Notes under the pieces: generated by a model
What the model was told of the DNA's origin: nothing
The model's database searches: none
The model's input: the letters and a program-made list of their open reading frames with translations, nothing else
Shown here: one piece after another, positions 1 to 7,097 of the stretch
Layout: the number at the start of each line of letters is the position of its first letter
Numbering within the stretch: the stretch's first letter is position 1
Translations under genes and position numbers: made by a program
NCBI GenBank assembly: GCA_028690885.1
Contig: JAQVAJ010000046.1
Location: 1-8,602 of the forward strand
Source: Clostridia bacterium
GTDB taxonomy: Bacteria > Bacillota > Clostridia > DUPQ01
Direction: 5' to 3'
DNA length: 8,602 nt

Positions 1-716
1 TAATAGCTATTTTCAAAAAAGAGTTAAGAGCATACACGCACTGTACAATTTATATTGTAAATACTTTTTTTGGCATGGTAATGCTTTTTGTTGCAAGTAT
101 AGCTTTACTGGTGTCAGATTTTGATTTTAATTCAGTTTTTTCTGAATTTTCAGAGTTAGGATTTAACCCAGCTGATTTTAAAATGGTTGCAATAGCGTTG
201 TTTTTTGGATTCTGTATTATGATGAGTTCTACAACTGCTTCATCTATATCTTTAGAAGGTAAAAACCTATGGATTATTAAATCATTACCTGTAAAACCTG
301 AAACGATTTTTATGGGAAAAATGATGCTTGGATTAGCTGTTACTCTGCCTATAGGAATAATAAGTTCATTTTTAGTTTATATTGGAATAGGTCTTAATTT
401 TTTTGAATGGTTTGTAATTTTTATTCTTGTTATAGCATATGGATTCTTGTCATCAGTTTTAGGATTATTTATGAATCTTCTTTTCCCTAAGATTGAATTC
501 AAATCACCCACAGAAGTGGTAAAACAATCTGCTTCAGTAGGCTTAACAATCTTAGCAGGTATGCTATTGGCAGTACTGCCAATGATTATATCTCCAATTG
601 TGAATGTAAATGTTAATTTATTTATTTTACTTGTATCTGGAGTTTATGCACTATTAACTTATATGATTTGGTTTTTTGTGAAAACAAAAGGAGTAAAAAA
701 GTTTCAAAAACTCTAA
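1..716 (+). CDS. ABC-2-type exporter permease-like membrane protein, C-terminal part (5' truncated by window)
   Basis: The frame is open from base 3 to the TAA at 714-716, giving 237 residues, and it runs off the left edge. The first ATG in the window (base 75) is therefore probably internal: upstream residues beginning IAIFKKELRAY continue the same protein and resemble the FKKEL-R-Y lead-in to a membrane helix seen in clostridial ABC-2-type permeases. About five or six hydrophobic segments follow. Between the second and third lies SLEGKNLWIIKSLPV, a cytoplasmic-loop motif I associate with this permease group, in which the permease pairs with a separate ATPase. The C-terminus is basic (KTKGVKKFQK), which fits a cytoplasmic end. 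The partner ATPase would be expected to the left, outside the window. Substrate cannot be inferred. No convincing terminator follows in the 94-base gap to the next gene. Confidence is good for the permease class and low for anything more specific. Confidence 0.72.
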   Translation, partial: IAIFKKELRAYTHCTIYIVNTFFGMVMLFVASIALLVSDFDFNSVFSEFSELGFNPADFKMVAIALFFGFCIMMSSTTASSISLEGKNLWIIKSLPVKPETIFMGKMMLGLAVTLPIGIISSFLVYIGIGLNFFEWFVIFILVIAYGFLSSVLGLFMNLLFPKIEFKSPTEVVKQSASVGLTILAGMLLAVLPMIISPIVNVNVNLFILLVSGVYALLTYMIWFFVKTKGVKKFQKL

Positions 717-734
717 TTGATTTATCTGTTTTGC

Positions 735-762
735 TTGTAATTATCACCAATTTTAATATAAT
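735..762 (+). promoter_or_regulatory. Candidate sigma-A promoter for the SpoIID-like gene
   Basis: TTGTAA (735-740) and a perfect TATAAT (757-762) are separated by 16 bases. The -35 matches the consensus at 4 of 6 positions. A start near base 769 would leave a leader of about 40 bases before the ATG at 811. It lies in the only gap upstream of the SpoIID-like gene. This is inference from sequence. The region is AT-rich, so chance matches are possible. Confidence 0.5.
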
Positions 763-797
763 TAAGATAAATACTAAAGATATGGTCGATTAACATT

Positions 798-804
798 GAA
801 AGGA
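798..804 (+). promoter_or_regulatory. Ribosome binding site fixing the start of the SpoIID-like gene
   Basis: GAAAGGA lies 6 bases before the ATG at 811. The alternative in-frame TTG at 796 overlaps this motif and has no Shine-Dalgarno of its own, so translation is assigned to 811. That choice also gives a compact signal peptide (MNKKKRQRF followed by a hydrophobic stretch). Confidence 0.8.
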
Positions 805-810
805 TTTCTC

Positions 811-2403
811 ATGAATAAGAAAAAAAGGCAAAGGTTCTCAATAATACTGGCAATGATATGTCTGTTGTCTTTCTCATATGCAAATGTAGCAAATGCAGTA
901 ATTTATGCTCCTTTGTATTTGCAGGTAGGTCTTTTCTTTGGCGATACAGCCAAACAATCATATACAATATCCAGTCCTTTTGGATTAAATATGACTATAA
1001 ATATAAACAATCAGGAGATAGATTTTGCTTCCTCGGACAAAACACTTGTTGTAGCAAAAGATAATGGTGAATATTCATATCATATTGTAAGAGATGATAA
1101 TTATACATCATACAAAGAAGCTTATGATATGGCTGTGGCTTTGTCTGCAGCAGGTGCTTCGACTTTTCCTGTATATTCAGCTTCAGGATTCTGGCAGGTA
1201 TGGCTTGGCAGTTACGCATCATCTGATTCTGCAATGAATGCTATAGCATCTGTAGTTGCAAGATATCCGGGTAGTTACTCGACAATTACATATCCTTCAA
1301 GTGCGAGAATACTGGTAAGAGATAAAGATACCAGCAGAATTTTGTTTGCCTGTGACAACCCTTCTGCGCCTGTTATAGCAAAAACTATTAATACAAGTAA
1401 CACATCATATATGTATATTGACAACAAACCATATAGAGGGAATTTGGAATTCACTATCTTTAAATCAAGTGAATTGTGTGTATTGAATAACCTGTTGCTT
1501 GAGTATTATGTATATGGAGTAGTCGCATTAGAAATAGGAAGCAATTCACCTATGGAGTCTTTAAAGGCTCAGGCCGTTGTTGCAAGGACTTATGCGCTTT
1601 GCCAGAATAAGCATCAGGAATATGGATTTGATGTATGTGCAACGACATGCTGTCAAGTATACGGAGGGTATAAAGCCGAAACTTATCGTACTAATCAGGC
1701 AACAAATGAGACATATGGAACCGTTGTAACATATAATGGAAAAGTTGTTACACCATACTATTTCAGCTCATCAGGTGGGTATACGGAAAATTCTGAAAAT
1801 GTTTGGGTTACATCCGTATCGTACCTTAAAGCTGTTGTAGATGCATATGATATCAATAGGACATGGTCTTATTCATACTCTACTCAACAAATGACCGACC
1901 ATATGTATAAACTTGGATACAGAATTGGAAATGTGATAAAGATAACTATTGATTCAAGTTCACACACAGGAAGGGTTCTTTCAATGACTGTAAATGGAAG
2001 CACAGGCTCAGCTACATTCCTGAAATCAAATGTTAGAAATGCTTTTCCAGATTTTCTTCCAAGTCAGATGTTTGTTTTAGGCGGTCAGTCAACAATAAAG
2101 GTTGCTAATGCTTCAGGTGCTGCAACTGACCAGACACTGGATTATGCCAGCATTAGAGGTATATATAACACATCATTGATAAGTTCAAAAACAATAGGTG
2201 TACAGACTAATTTAGGAATAGTGACTGTTTCATTAATGACAGATAATACTGATGAGATATCAATATCTGGCAGAGGTTCGGGTCATGGTGTCGGAATGGC
2301 ACAGTGGGGAGCAATTAATATGGCTGACGCAGGATATACATATGAACAGATCATTAAATATTTCTATACAGGTGTTATGCTGGAATCAGTTACATTGAGG
2401 TAG
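811..2403 (+). CDS. Secreted SpoIID/LytB-domain peptidoglycan enzyme with N-terminal SPOR-like module
   Basis: This is a 530-residue exported protein. Residues 1-29 form a signal peptide (KKKRQR, a hydrophobic core, then ANVANA). Residues about 88-155 look like a SPOR domain: two repeats of an aromatic strand followed by a helix, the second containing WQVWLGSYASSDSA. The SpoIID domain fills much of the rest, including LLLEYYVYGVVALEIG and SLKAQAVVARTYAL. E241 in ALEIG aligns with the catalytic glutamate of SpoIID lytic transglycosylases. The C-terminal signature is GRGSGHGVGMAQWG at 487-500. H268, C276, C280 and C281 sit where clostridial SpoIID binds zinc. Family knowledge: SpoIID cleaves glycan strands stripped of stem peptides, and SPOR domains bind such strands. 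At 530 residues it is much longer than B. subtilis SpoIID (about 340), and it lies next to queA rather than in a sporulation locus. It may therefore be a vegetative or germination paralogue rather than SpoIID itself. Confidence 0.88.
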   Translation: MNKKKRQRFSIILAMICLLSFSYANVANAVIYAPLYLQVGLFFGDTAKQSYTISSPFGLNMTININNQEIDFASSDKTLVVAKDNGEYSYHIVRDDNYTSYKEAYDMAVALSAAGASTFPVYSASGFWQVWLGSYASSDSAMNAIASVVARYPGSYSTITYPSSARILVRDKDTSRILFACDNPSAPVIAKTINTSNTSYMYIDNKPYRGNLEFTIFKSSELCVLNNLLLEYYVYGVVALEIGSNSPMESLKAQAVVARTYALCQNKHQEYGFDVCATTCCQVYGGYKAETYRTNQATNETYGTVVTYNGKVVTPYYFSSSGGYTENSENVWVTSVSYLKAVVDAYDINRTWSYSYSTQQMTDHMYKLGYRIGNVIKITIDSSSHTGRVLSMTVNGSTGSATFLKSNVRNAFPDFLPSQMFVLGGQSTIKVANASGAATDQTLDYASIRGIYNTSLISSKTIGVQTNLGIVTVSLMTDNTDEISISGRGSGHGVGMAQWGAINMADAGYTYEQIIKYFYTGVMLESVTLR

Positions 2404-2404
2404 T

Positions 2405-3433
2405 ATGAAAAAAAGCGAATTTTACTATGACCTGCCACAAGAATTAATAGCTCAACATCCTTTAGATAAAAGAGATTCATCAAGGCTTCTTGTTCTAAGT
2501 AAGAGTTCAAAAAAAGTGGAGCACAAATCATTCGTAGACATATTAGGATACTTAAATAAAGGTGACTGTATGGTTCTTAATGAAACCAAAGTCATTCCTG
2601 CAAGACTAATCGGACATAAAGAGAATTCTACGGGAAAGATTGAATTTTTACTTCTTAGAAGACTTAATGAAACAGATTGGGAAGTGCTTACCAGACCTGG
2701 AAAAAGAGCTACACCAGAAAAAAGATTTGTTTTTGGAGATGGAATATTAGCAGCACAGGTTTTAGAAGTAGTAGATTTCGGAAATAGAATAGTCAGGTTC
2801 GAATATGAAGGTATTTTTGAGGAAATTCTTGATAAAATTGGTATAGTACCACTTCCTCCATATATTACAGAAGAACTGGAAGATAATGACCGATATCAGA
2901 CAGTATATGCTAAAAGCAGCGGTTCATCTGCTGCACCGACGGCAGGTCTTCATTTTACTAAAGACTTACTTGAACAGATACAAAAAAAAGGTGTAGATAT
3001 CGTAAAAGTCACTTTGCATGTAGGTATAGGTACATTCAGACCAGTTAAATCAGACAACATAGAAGATCATAAAATGCATTCAGAGCATTACTATATCTCT
3101 AAAGAATCAGCAGATTTTATAAATGCAGCAAAAAAAGAAGGAAGAAGGATTATTGCATGTGGTACTACAAGTTTAAGAGTTCTTGAAGGAGCATCTGATT
3201 CAAACGGCATGCTATGTGAAAAACAGGGTGAAACGGATATATTCATTTATCCAGGTTATACTTTTAAAGTAGTAGATAACTTAATAACTAATTTTCATCT
3301 TCCCGAGTCAACATTAATAATGCTTGTAAGCGCTTTAGCAGGAAAAGATAGTGTATTAGATGCATACAAACAAGCCATAGAGAAAAGATATCGTTTCTTT
3401 TCATTTGGTGATGCTATGTTTATAGATAATTAA
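2405..3433 (+). CDS. queA: S-adenosylmethionine:tRNA ribosyltransferase-isomerase (QueA)
   Basis: QueA transfers and isomerises the ribosyl group of S-adenosylmethionine onto 7-aminomethyl-7-deazaguanine in tRNA, giving epoxyqueuosine. It acts in the cytoplasm, in queuosine synthesis. The 342-residue length is normal for the family. Conserved blocks appear in order: FYYDLPQELIAQHPL (6-20), LNETKVIPARL (58-68), TRPGKRA (96-102), PLPPYI (149-154), the AAPTAGLHFT block (176-185), HVGIGTFRPV (205-214), GTTSLRVLE (253-261) and NLITNFHLPESTL (292-304). In the segment before AAPTAGLHF I expected a proline (PGS-type) but see SSGSS, a small deviation. The ATG lies one base after the stop of the SpoIID-like gene. 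Its GAGG Shine-Dalgarno (2397-2400) sits inside that gene's last codons, which suggests co-transcription and translational coupling. Tgt, which acts earlier in the same pathway, follows. Confidence 0.97.
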   Translation: MKKSEFYYDLPQELIAQHPLDKRDSSRLLVLSKSSKKVEHKSFVDILGYLNKGDCMVLNETKVIPARLIGHKENSTGKIEFLLLRRLNETDWEVLTRPGKRATPEKRFVFGDGILAAQVLEVVDFGNRIVRFEYEGIFEEILDKIGIVPLPPYITEELEDNDRYQTVYAKSSGSSAAPTAGLHFTKDLLEQIQKKGVDIVKVTLHVGIGTFRPVKSDNIEDHKMHSEHYYISKESADFINAAKKEGRRIIACGTTSLRVLEGASDSNGMLCEKQGETDIFIYPGYTFKVVDNLITNFHLPESTLIMLVSALAGKDSVLDAYKQAIEKRYRFFSFGDAMFIDN

Positions 3434-3441
3434 TGGAATAT

Positions 3442-3470
3442 TTTACAAAACCTTCTTAATCTGCTAATAT
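3442..3470 (+). promoter_or_regulatory. Candidate extended -10 promoter for tgt (internal operon promoter)
   Basis: TTTACA (3442-3447, 5 of 6 matches to TTGACA) is separated by exactly 17 bases from TAATAT (3465-3470). The -10 is preceded by TG-C (3462-3464), an extended -10 element. A start near 3477 would give a leader of about 17 bases carrying the tgt Shine-Dalgarno AAAGGA (3481-3486). It lies in the only gap of more than 20 bases between genes of this run. Inferred from sequence only. Confidence 0.55.
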
Positions 3471-3493
3471 TTCTAAAAGAAAAGGATTATATA

Positions 3494-4621
3494 ATGAATA
3501 AATACCCAGTTACATATCAACATATACACACATGCAAACAGTCAGGAGCGAGGTTAGGAATTGTTCATACTCCTCATGGCTCTTTTGAAACACCGGTTTT
3601 TATGCCGGTTGGAACTGCAGCTACAGTTAAAGGGATGACTCCTAGAGACTTAAAAGAAATAGGAGCTAATATAATCCTGTCAAATACATATCATCTGTAT
3701 CTTAGGCCATCTGACGAGCTGGTTGCTAAAGCAGGGGGACTTCATAAATTTATGAATTGGGATCGTTCTATTTTAACAGACAGTGGGGGATTTCAAGTCT
3801 TTAGCTTAAATTCCTTAAGAAAAATTACTGAAGAAGGAGTTGCATTTAGAAGTCATATAGATGGGTCTTCTCATATGTTTTCTCCTGAAAAAGTAATGTC
3901 TATAGAAAATAATCTAGGTGCTGATATAATAATGGCTTTTGATGAATGTGCTCCATATCCTGCTGAAAGAAACTATATAGATGATTCATTGCTACGTACT
4001 ACAAGATGGTTGGAAAGGTGCATTGAAAGTCATAAAAGGCCTAATGACCAAGCTCTTTTCGGTATCATACAGGGAGGTATGTATAAAGATCTTCGTATTA
4101 AGAGCGCTAAGCAGATAACATCATTTGATCTTCCTGGATATGCAATTGGAGGGTTAAGTGTAGGAGAACCAGCCAATCTTATGTATGAAATGCTAGAATA
4201 TGTTACACCTATTATGCCTTTTGACAAACCAAGATATCTGATGGGAGTTGGAACTCCTGATTACCTTATAGAGGGTTCCATAAGAGGGATTGATATGTTT
4301 GATTGTGTATTGCCTACTAGAATAGCAAGAAATGGTACTGTAATGACAAGCCATGGAAGGGTAATTGTAAGAGATGCTAAGTATTCAGAAGATTTTACTC
4401 CGATGGATCCGGAATGTGATTGCTATGCATGTAAAAACTTTACAAAAGCTTATATCAGGCACTTATTAAAAAATGATGAGATTTTAGCACTAAATCTTAC
4501 AACATTGCATAATTTGAAATTTCTACTTGACTTAATGGCTAAAATAAGGCAATCTATAAAGGAGGACAGACTTTTAGATTTCAGAGATGAATTCTATGAA
4601 AAGTATGGATATTCTAAATAA
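3494..4621 (+). CDS. tgt: Queuine/preQ1 tRNA-guanine transglycosylase (Tgt)
   Basis: Tgt exchanges guanine-34 of GUN-anticodon tRNAs for preQ1 (or queuine in salvage), upstream of QueA in the pathway. The protein has 375 residues, the usual bacterial length. Visible residues, with Zymomonas mobilis numbering in brackets from memory: D96 in TDSGGFQ (D102), D150 in MAFDECAPYP (D156), Q193 in GIIQGGMY (Q203), GGLSVGE at 219-225, and the nucleophile D270 in MFDCVLPTR (D280). The zinc site is C308, C310, C313 and H339, whose spacing matches the known site exactly. Every key residue I could check is present, so the enzyme should be active. The Shine-Dalgarno AAAGGA lies 7 bases before the ATG. yajC follows after 18 bases, the classic queA-tgt-yajC order. 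Whether this enzyme prefers preQ1 or queuine cannot be settled here; a neighbouring QueA argues for the preQ1 route. Confidence 0.97.
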   Translation: MNKYPVTYQHIHTCKQSGARLGIVHTPHGSFETPVFMPVGTAATVKGMTPRDLKEIGANIILSNTYHLYLRPSDELVAKAGGLHKFMNWDRSILTDSGGFQVFSLNSLRKITEEGVAFRSHIDGSSHMFSPEKVMSIENNLGADIIMAFDECAPYPAERNYIDDSLLRTTRWLERCIESHKRPNDQALFGIIQGGMYKDLRIKSAKQITSFDLPGYAIGGLSVGEPANLMYEMLEYVTPIMPFDKPRYLMGVGTPDYLIEGSIRGIDMFDCVLPTRIARNGTVMTSHGRVIVRDAKYSEDFTPMDPECDCYACKNFTKAYIRHLLKNDEILALNLTTLHNLKFLLDLMAKIRQSIKEDRLLDFRDEFYEKYGYSK

Positions 4622-4639
4622 AAATCGGAGGATATATAA

Positions 4640-4993
4640 ATGTTTAACCTAATATTAGCTGAAACAGCAACAGAGACAGGCGGCACTAACTGGACATCAT
4701 TAATTCTTATAGTGGTTGTTTTTGTTGTAATGTATGCTGTAATCCTTATACCACAAAGGAAAAAGGATAAAAAACTAAAACAAATGCTTTCTGAACTGAA
4801 AACCGGTGATATCATATGTACTATCGGCGGTATAGTCGGTAATATAGTTAATGTTAAAGACGATGAGATAGTAATTGAGACATCAATTGAGAGAACTAAA
4901 ATGAGCATGAAAAAATGGGCAGTTAGAAATGTGGAAACAGTAGATGATTCTTCAACTGATTCAGAACCTACTGGTGAAATTGAAAGCAAATAA
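4640..4993 (+). CDS. yajC: Preprotein translocase accessory subunit YajC
   Basis: YajC is a small single-pass membrane protein associated with SecDF and the SecYEG translocon. This one has 117 residues. A short periplasm-side N-terminus leads into a hydrophobic helix at about 18-37. Next comes the family hallmark PQRKKDKK (38-45), then LKTGDIICTIGGIVGNI (53-69), the small cytoplasmic domain. The last 20 residues are acidic and serine/threonine-rich and look disordered. The Shine-Dalgarno CGGAGG (4626-4631) is strong and sits 8 bases before the ATG. It is the last gene before an intrinsic terminator, so the run from the SpoIID-like gene (or from the tgt promoter) probably ends here. secD/secF, often found next, are absent on the right side. 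Confidence 0.95.
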   Translation: MFNLILAETATETGGTNWTSLILIVVVFVVMYAVILIPQRKKDKKLKQMLSELKTGDIICTIGGIVGNIVNVKDDEIVIETSIERTKMSMKKWAVRNVETVDDSSTDSEPTGEIESK

Positions 4994-5015
4994 CAAAATT
5001 ATTGAAAAAATTAAT

Positions 5016-5043
5016 GACCGGTTTTTCAACCGGTCTTTTTTTT
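5016..5043 (+). terminator. Rho-independent terminator after yajC
   Basis: GACCGGTT (5016-5023) pairs perfectly with AACCGGTC (5028-5035) around a 4-base TTTC loop, followed by eight T residues (5036-5043). The 8-bp GC-containing stem and long T-run make it a strong intrinsic terminator on the plus strand. An upstream A-run (5006-5010) could extend pairing with the T-tract. Confidence 0.95.
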
Positions 5044-5070
5044 ATTCTAAAAATATATTATTATTCATAT

Positions 5071-5829
5071 ATGAAAAAAGGTGAAAGACAGAGATTATAT
5101 TTACTAGATGAGATTCGAGGCTTTTTAATATTAGGAGTCGTAGTGTCTCATACGCTTTTTGATATGTATCATATCTTTGGATTTGATATGCTATGGGTAG
5201 AATCAGCTTTAGTTAATACAATTTCTGATATTGGAGCAATACTATTCATACTTATTTCAGGTATGGTGTCAAAATACTCTAAAGATAATATATCAAGAGG
5301 TCTCAAACTTATGGCCGTAGCAGTAGGCCTGACTCTTGTAACTGATGTTGTTGTACCTCAGTTTGTTGTATATGCGGGTATTCTTCATCATCTTGCTTTT
5401 GCTATTATCTTAATAGAGTTACTTAGTCCTATTTTAAAAAAAATACCGGCAACAATCGCTATTTCCATTAATGCTCTCATAGCAGTTTTAACATGGAATA
5501 TATATGAAAGAGAAATTAGTTTTTTTGGATTAAAAGTGTTCGATATACCATATGAAATCATGAGTGGTGGACTGTCACATCTTTTAGGGCTCAAGATTAA
5601 AGATATAATTATATCTTCTGATTATTATCCACTATTGCCCTGGATATGTTTTTTCGTTATAGGATTCTATCTTATTGACTATGTTGAAAGAGAACCAATA
5701 AAAACATTTTTTTCTAAAAAAAGATGTTTATTTTTAGCCAAAGCTGGAAGAGTCTCTTTGTGGATTTATATAATTCATCAACCTTTAGTTTTAGGCATAC
5801 TTTATCTTATAACCATAATTTTTAGGTGA
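5071..5829 (+). CDS. DUF1624 / HGSNAT-catalytic-type multi-pass membrane protein, putative acyltransferase
   Basis: This is a 252-residue hydrophobic protein with about seven membrane segments. The N-terminal motif LYLLDEIRGFLILGVVVSHTLFD (residues 9-31) fits the DUF1624 pattern: D13, R16-G17, H27, D31. Also typical are HHLAFAIILIELLSP, PLLPWICFFVIGFYL and a C-terminal GRVSLWIYIIHQPLV. The family is named after heparan-alpha-glucosaminide N-acetyltransferase, so transfer of an acyl group to an envelope or secreted sugar is plausible, but the substrate is unknown. An in-frame TTG at 5002 would extend it, but that extension translates the yajC terminator and has no Shine-Dalgarno, so I chose ATG 5071. 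That ATG also lacks a Shine-Dalgarno. Only 27 bases separate it from the terminator T-run. The gene converges with the NlpC/P60 gene, with 11 bases between the two stops. Family assignment is good; function is inference. Confidence 0.82.
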   Translation: MKKGERQRLYLLDEIRGFLILGVVVSHTLFDMYHIFGFDMLWVESALVNTISDIGAILFILISGMVSKYSKDNISRGLKLMAVAVGLTLVTDVVVPQFVVYAGILHHLAFAIILIELLSPILKKIPATIAISINALIAVLTWNIYEREISFFGLKVFDIPYEIMSGGLSHLLGLKIKDIIISSDYYPLLPWICFFVIGFYLIDYVEREPIKTFFSKKRCLFLAKAGRVSLWIYIIHQPLVLGILYLITIIFR

Positions 5830-5840
5830 ACTGAAAATCT

Positions 5841-7097
5841 CTATTCTGTGTCTTTTTCTGATATATATAAAAATGTTGTAAACTGGCTTATATATGTATA
5901 GCCTTGAGAGTTTCTTATATCCACTTTTGTAACAGTTACACTGTCTACAGGGTTATATCCATAATCGTTGTAGAAGCCAGGAGTATCATGAAGGATGTAA
6001 TGAGTGTTTTCATATGCTCCAATGTATAACATGACATGTCCGTTCATAAATATTAAAGAACCAGCTGGAAGAGTCTTTAGCTGATTTATTTTATCAGCTT
6101 CACTCATTTTGGATACTGAAATATTTATAGGTGACATGATTTCTTGCTGGTCAGTATTTCGTTTTAGCTTTATGCCCATTGATCTGTAAATATCCATGAC
6201 AAGCGCAGAGCAGTCGCGATATCCATTCATGCCACCCCAGCCATATGGCTCATCAATAAATTTATATGCTTGAGATAATGTATTTTTCTGTGTATATGGC
6301 AGATAATTAATACTCCCATGTTCTATTGGAATATATCCAAAAGTAAAGTAAAGAGAATTATCAGCTCTTTTTTGAGGGCATAGCACTGTAAAATACTCAT
6401 TGTTCTTTTTCAATAATGGGAAAGTACATCCCATGTCAAGTTCTCTATTTGAATATTTTGTATATGCTTTAGGTTCTGTTATGACTATAAAATTATGATT
6501 GTTTATAAGTAAGTTAAGTATGTTAAATGAAGTATAAGCAACATCTTCTTTTTGTACCCATCCTTCATAATTATACATTTTTACAAAAAGCCATTTTTTA
6601 TCTTTACTTTCGTGAAGAATAGCTATCGGTTCGTATGGATAAAGTGTCGATTCTAAAAACCTGTCATAAGCAGATGATTGATTAGAAAAAGCTTCATCCA
6701 TAGTTGGCCATGTTTTTAAGGGTGTTCTTGCAAGAATAATGCCATACTCAACTATATTTTCAGTTTCTATATTGTTGTAGTTTATATTCTCTATAAGTTT
6801 ATTGTAATAATGAGTATCAGCTTCAAAAAGTTTTTTGTCATCAGTTTTTATAAACCTTTTTGAAAAAGAAATAATGCTTAAGGAATCAATTTTATTAATA
6901 AGCTCATTTTTGGATATTGTGTATCCTATATTGATATCATCATTTTGACTATTCCAAATGTCTATAGATGATTTGTTCATAATTAAATTATCGCTGGCTG
7001 TATCCAATGAATTCTCTATTGCTTCTGATGATGCGAAAACATTAATAGAAGCAGATAATATGATAAGTGTTAATATTGCAGATAAAACCTTTTTCAT
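5841..7097 (-). CDS. Secreted SH3-NlpC/P60 (C40 family) peptidoglycan endopeptidase
   Basis: This is a 418-residue exported protein beginning MKKVLSAILTLIILSASINVFA, a signal peptide cleavable after VFA. Residues about 118-188 look like a bacterial SH3 domain (RTPLKTWPTMDEAF through WLFVKMYNYEGWVQKEDVAY), with a second SH3-like stretch at about 205-260. The C-terminal NlpC/P60 domain starts near YGWGGMNGYRDCSAL, with catalytic C296, and continues to GHVMLYIG with H354. H366 lies 12 residues further on, the spacing I recall for the third catalytic residue of YkfC-type enzymes; H370 is an alternative. Family knowledge: such enzymes cut the D-Glu-to-diamino-acid bond in stem peptides. The start is ATG 7097 rather than the in-frame TTG at 7118, which would place seven hydrophilic residues before the signal peptide. 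Neither start has a Shine-Dalgarno. It is divergent from rplI, and no terminator is visible before the convergent neighbour. Confidence 0.9.
   Translation of the reverse strand: MKKVLSAILTLIILSASINVFASSEAIENSLDTASDNLIMNKSSIDIWNSQNDDINIGYTISKNELINKIDSLSIISFSKRFIKTDDKKLFEADTHYYNKLIENINYNNIETENIVEYGIILARTPLKTWPTMDEAFSNQSSAYDRFLESTLYPYEPIAILHESKDKKWLFVKMYNYEGWVQKEDVAYTSFNILNLLINNHNFIVITEPKAYTKYSNRELDMGCTFPLLKKNNEYFTVLCPQKRADNSLYFTFGYIPIEHGSINYLPYTQKNTLSQAYKFIDEPYGWGGMNGYRDCSALVMDIYRSMGIKLKRNTDQQEIMSPINISVSKMSEADKINQLKTLPAGSLIFMNGHVMLYIGAYENTHYILHDTPGFYNDYGYNPVDSVTVTKVDIRNSQGYTYISQFTTFLYISEKDTE

Noticed and set aside
698..712. AGTTT-CAA-AAACT mini-hairpin at the end of the permease gene as a terminator
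   Set aside because: The stem is only 5 bp, AT-rich, and has no T-run after it.
796..810. Upstream TTG start extending the SpoIID-like protein by five residues
   Set aside because: The TTG overlaps the GAAAGGA that serves ATG 811 and has no Shine-Dalgarno of its own.
858..1234. Small overlapping frames inside the SpoIID-like gene (858-1064 plus, 995-1234 minus)
   Set aside because: Both lie within a clearly real gene, are out of frame with it, and their compositions look like frame shadows.
3436..3474. AATATT repeated at both ends of the queA-tgt gap as an inverted repeat
   Set aside because: AATATT is self-palindromic and common in AT-rich DNA; the arms do not extend to a real stem.
4594..4989. 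131-residue minus-strand open frame opposite yajC
   Set aside because: It is a shadow of yajC: low-complexity serine/threonine/isoleucine composition, no Shine-Dalgarno, no recognisable motif, and yajC on the plus strand is certain.
2405..4993. A queuosine-related riboswitch (preQ1 type) ahead of queA or tgt
   Set aside because: queA has no leader at all and the 60-base queA-tgt gap shows no preQ1-aptamer-like hairpin with an A-rich tail.
5002..5070. TTG start at 5002 for the DUF1624 protein
   Set aside because: It would translate the entire yajC terminator hairpin, has no Shine-Dalgarno, and adds residues before the conserved N-terminal motif that the family does not need.
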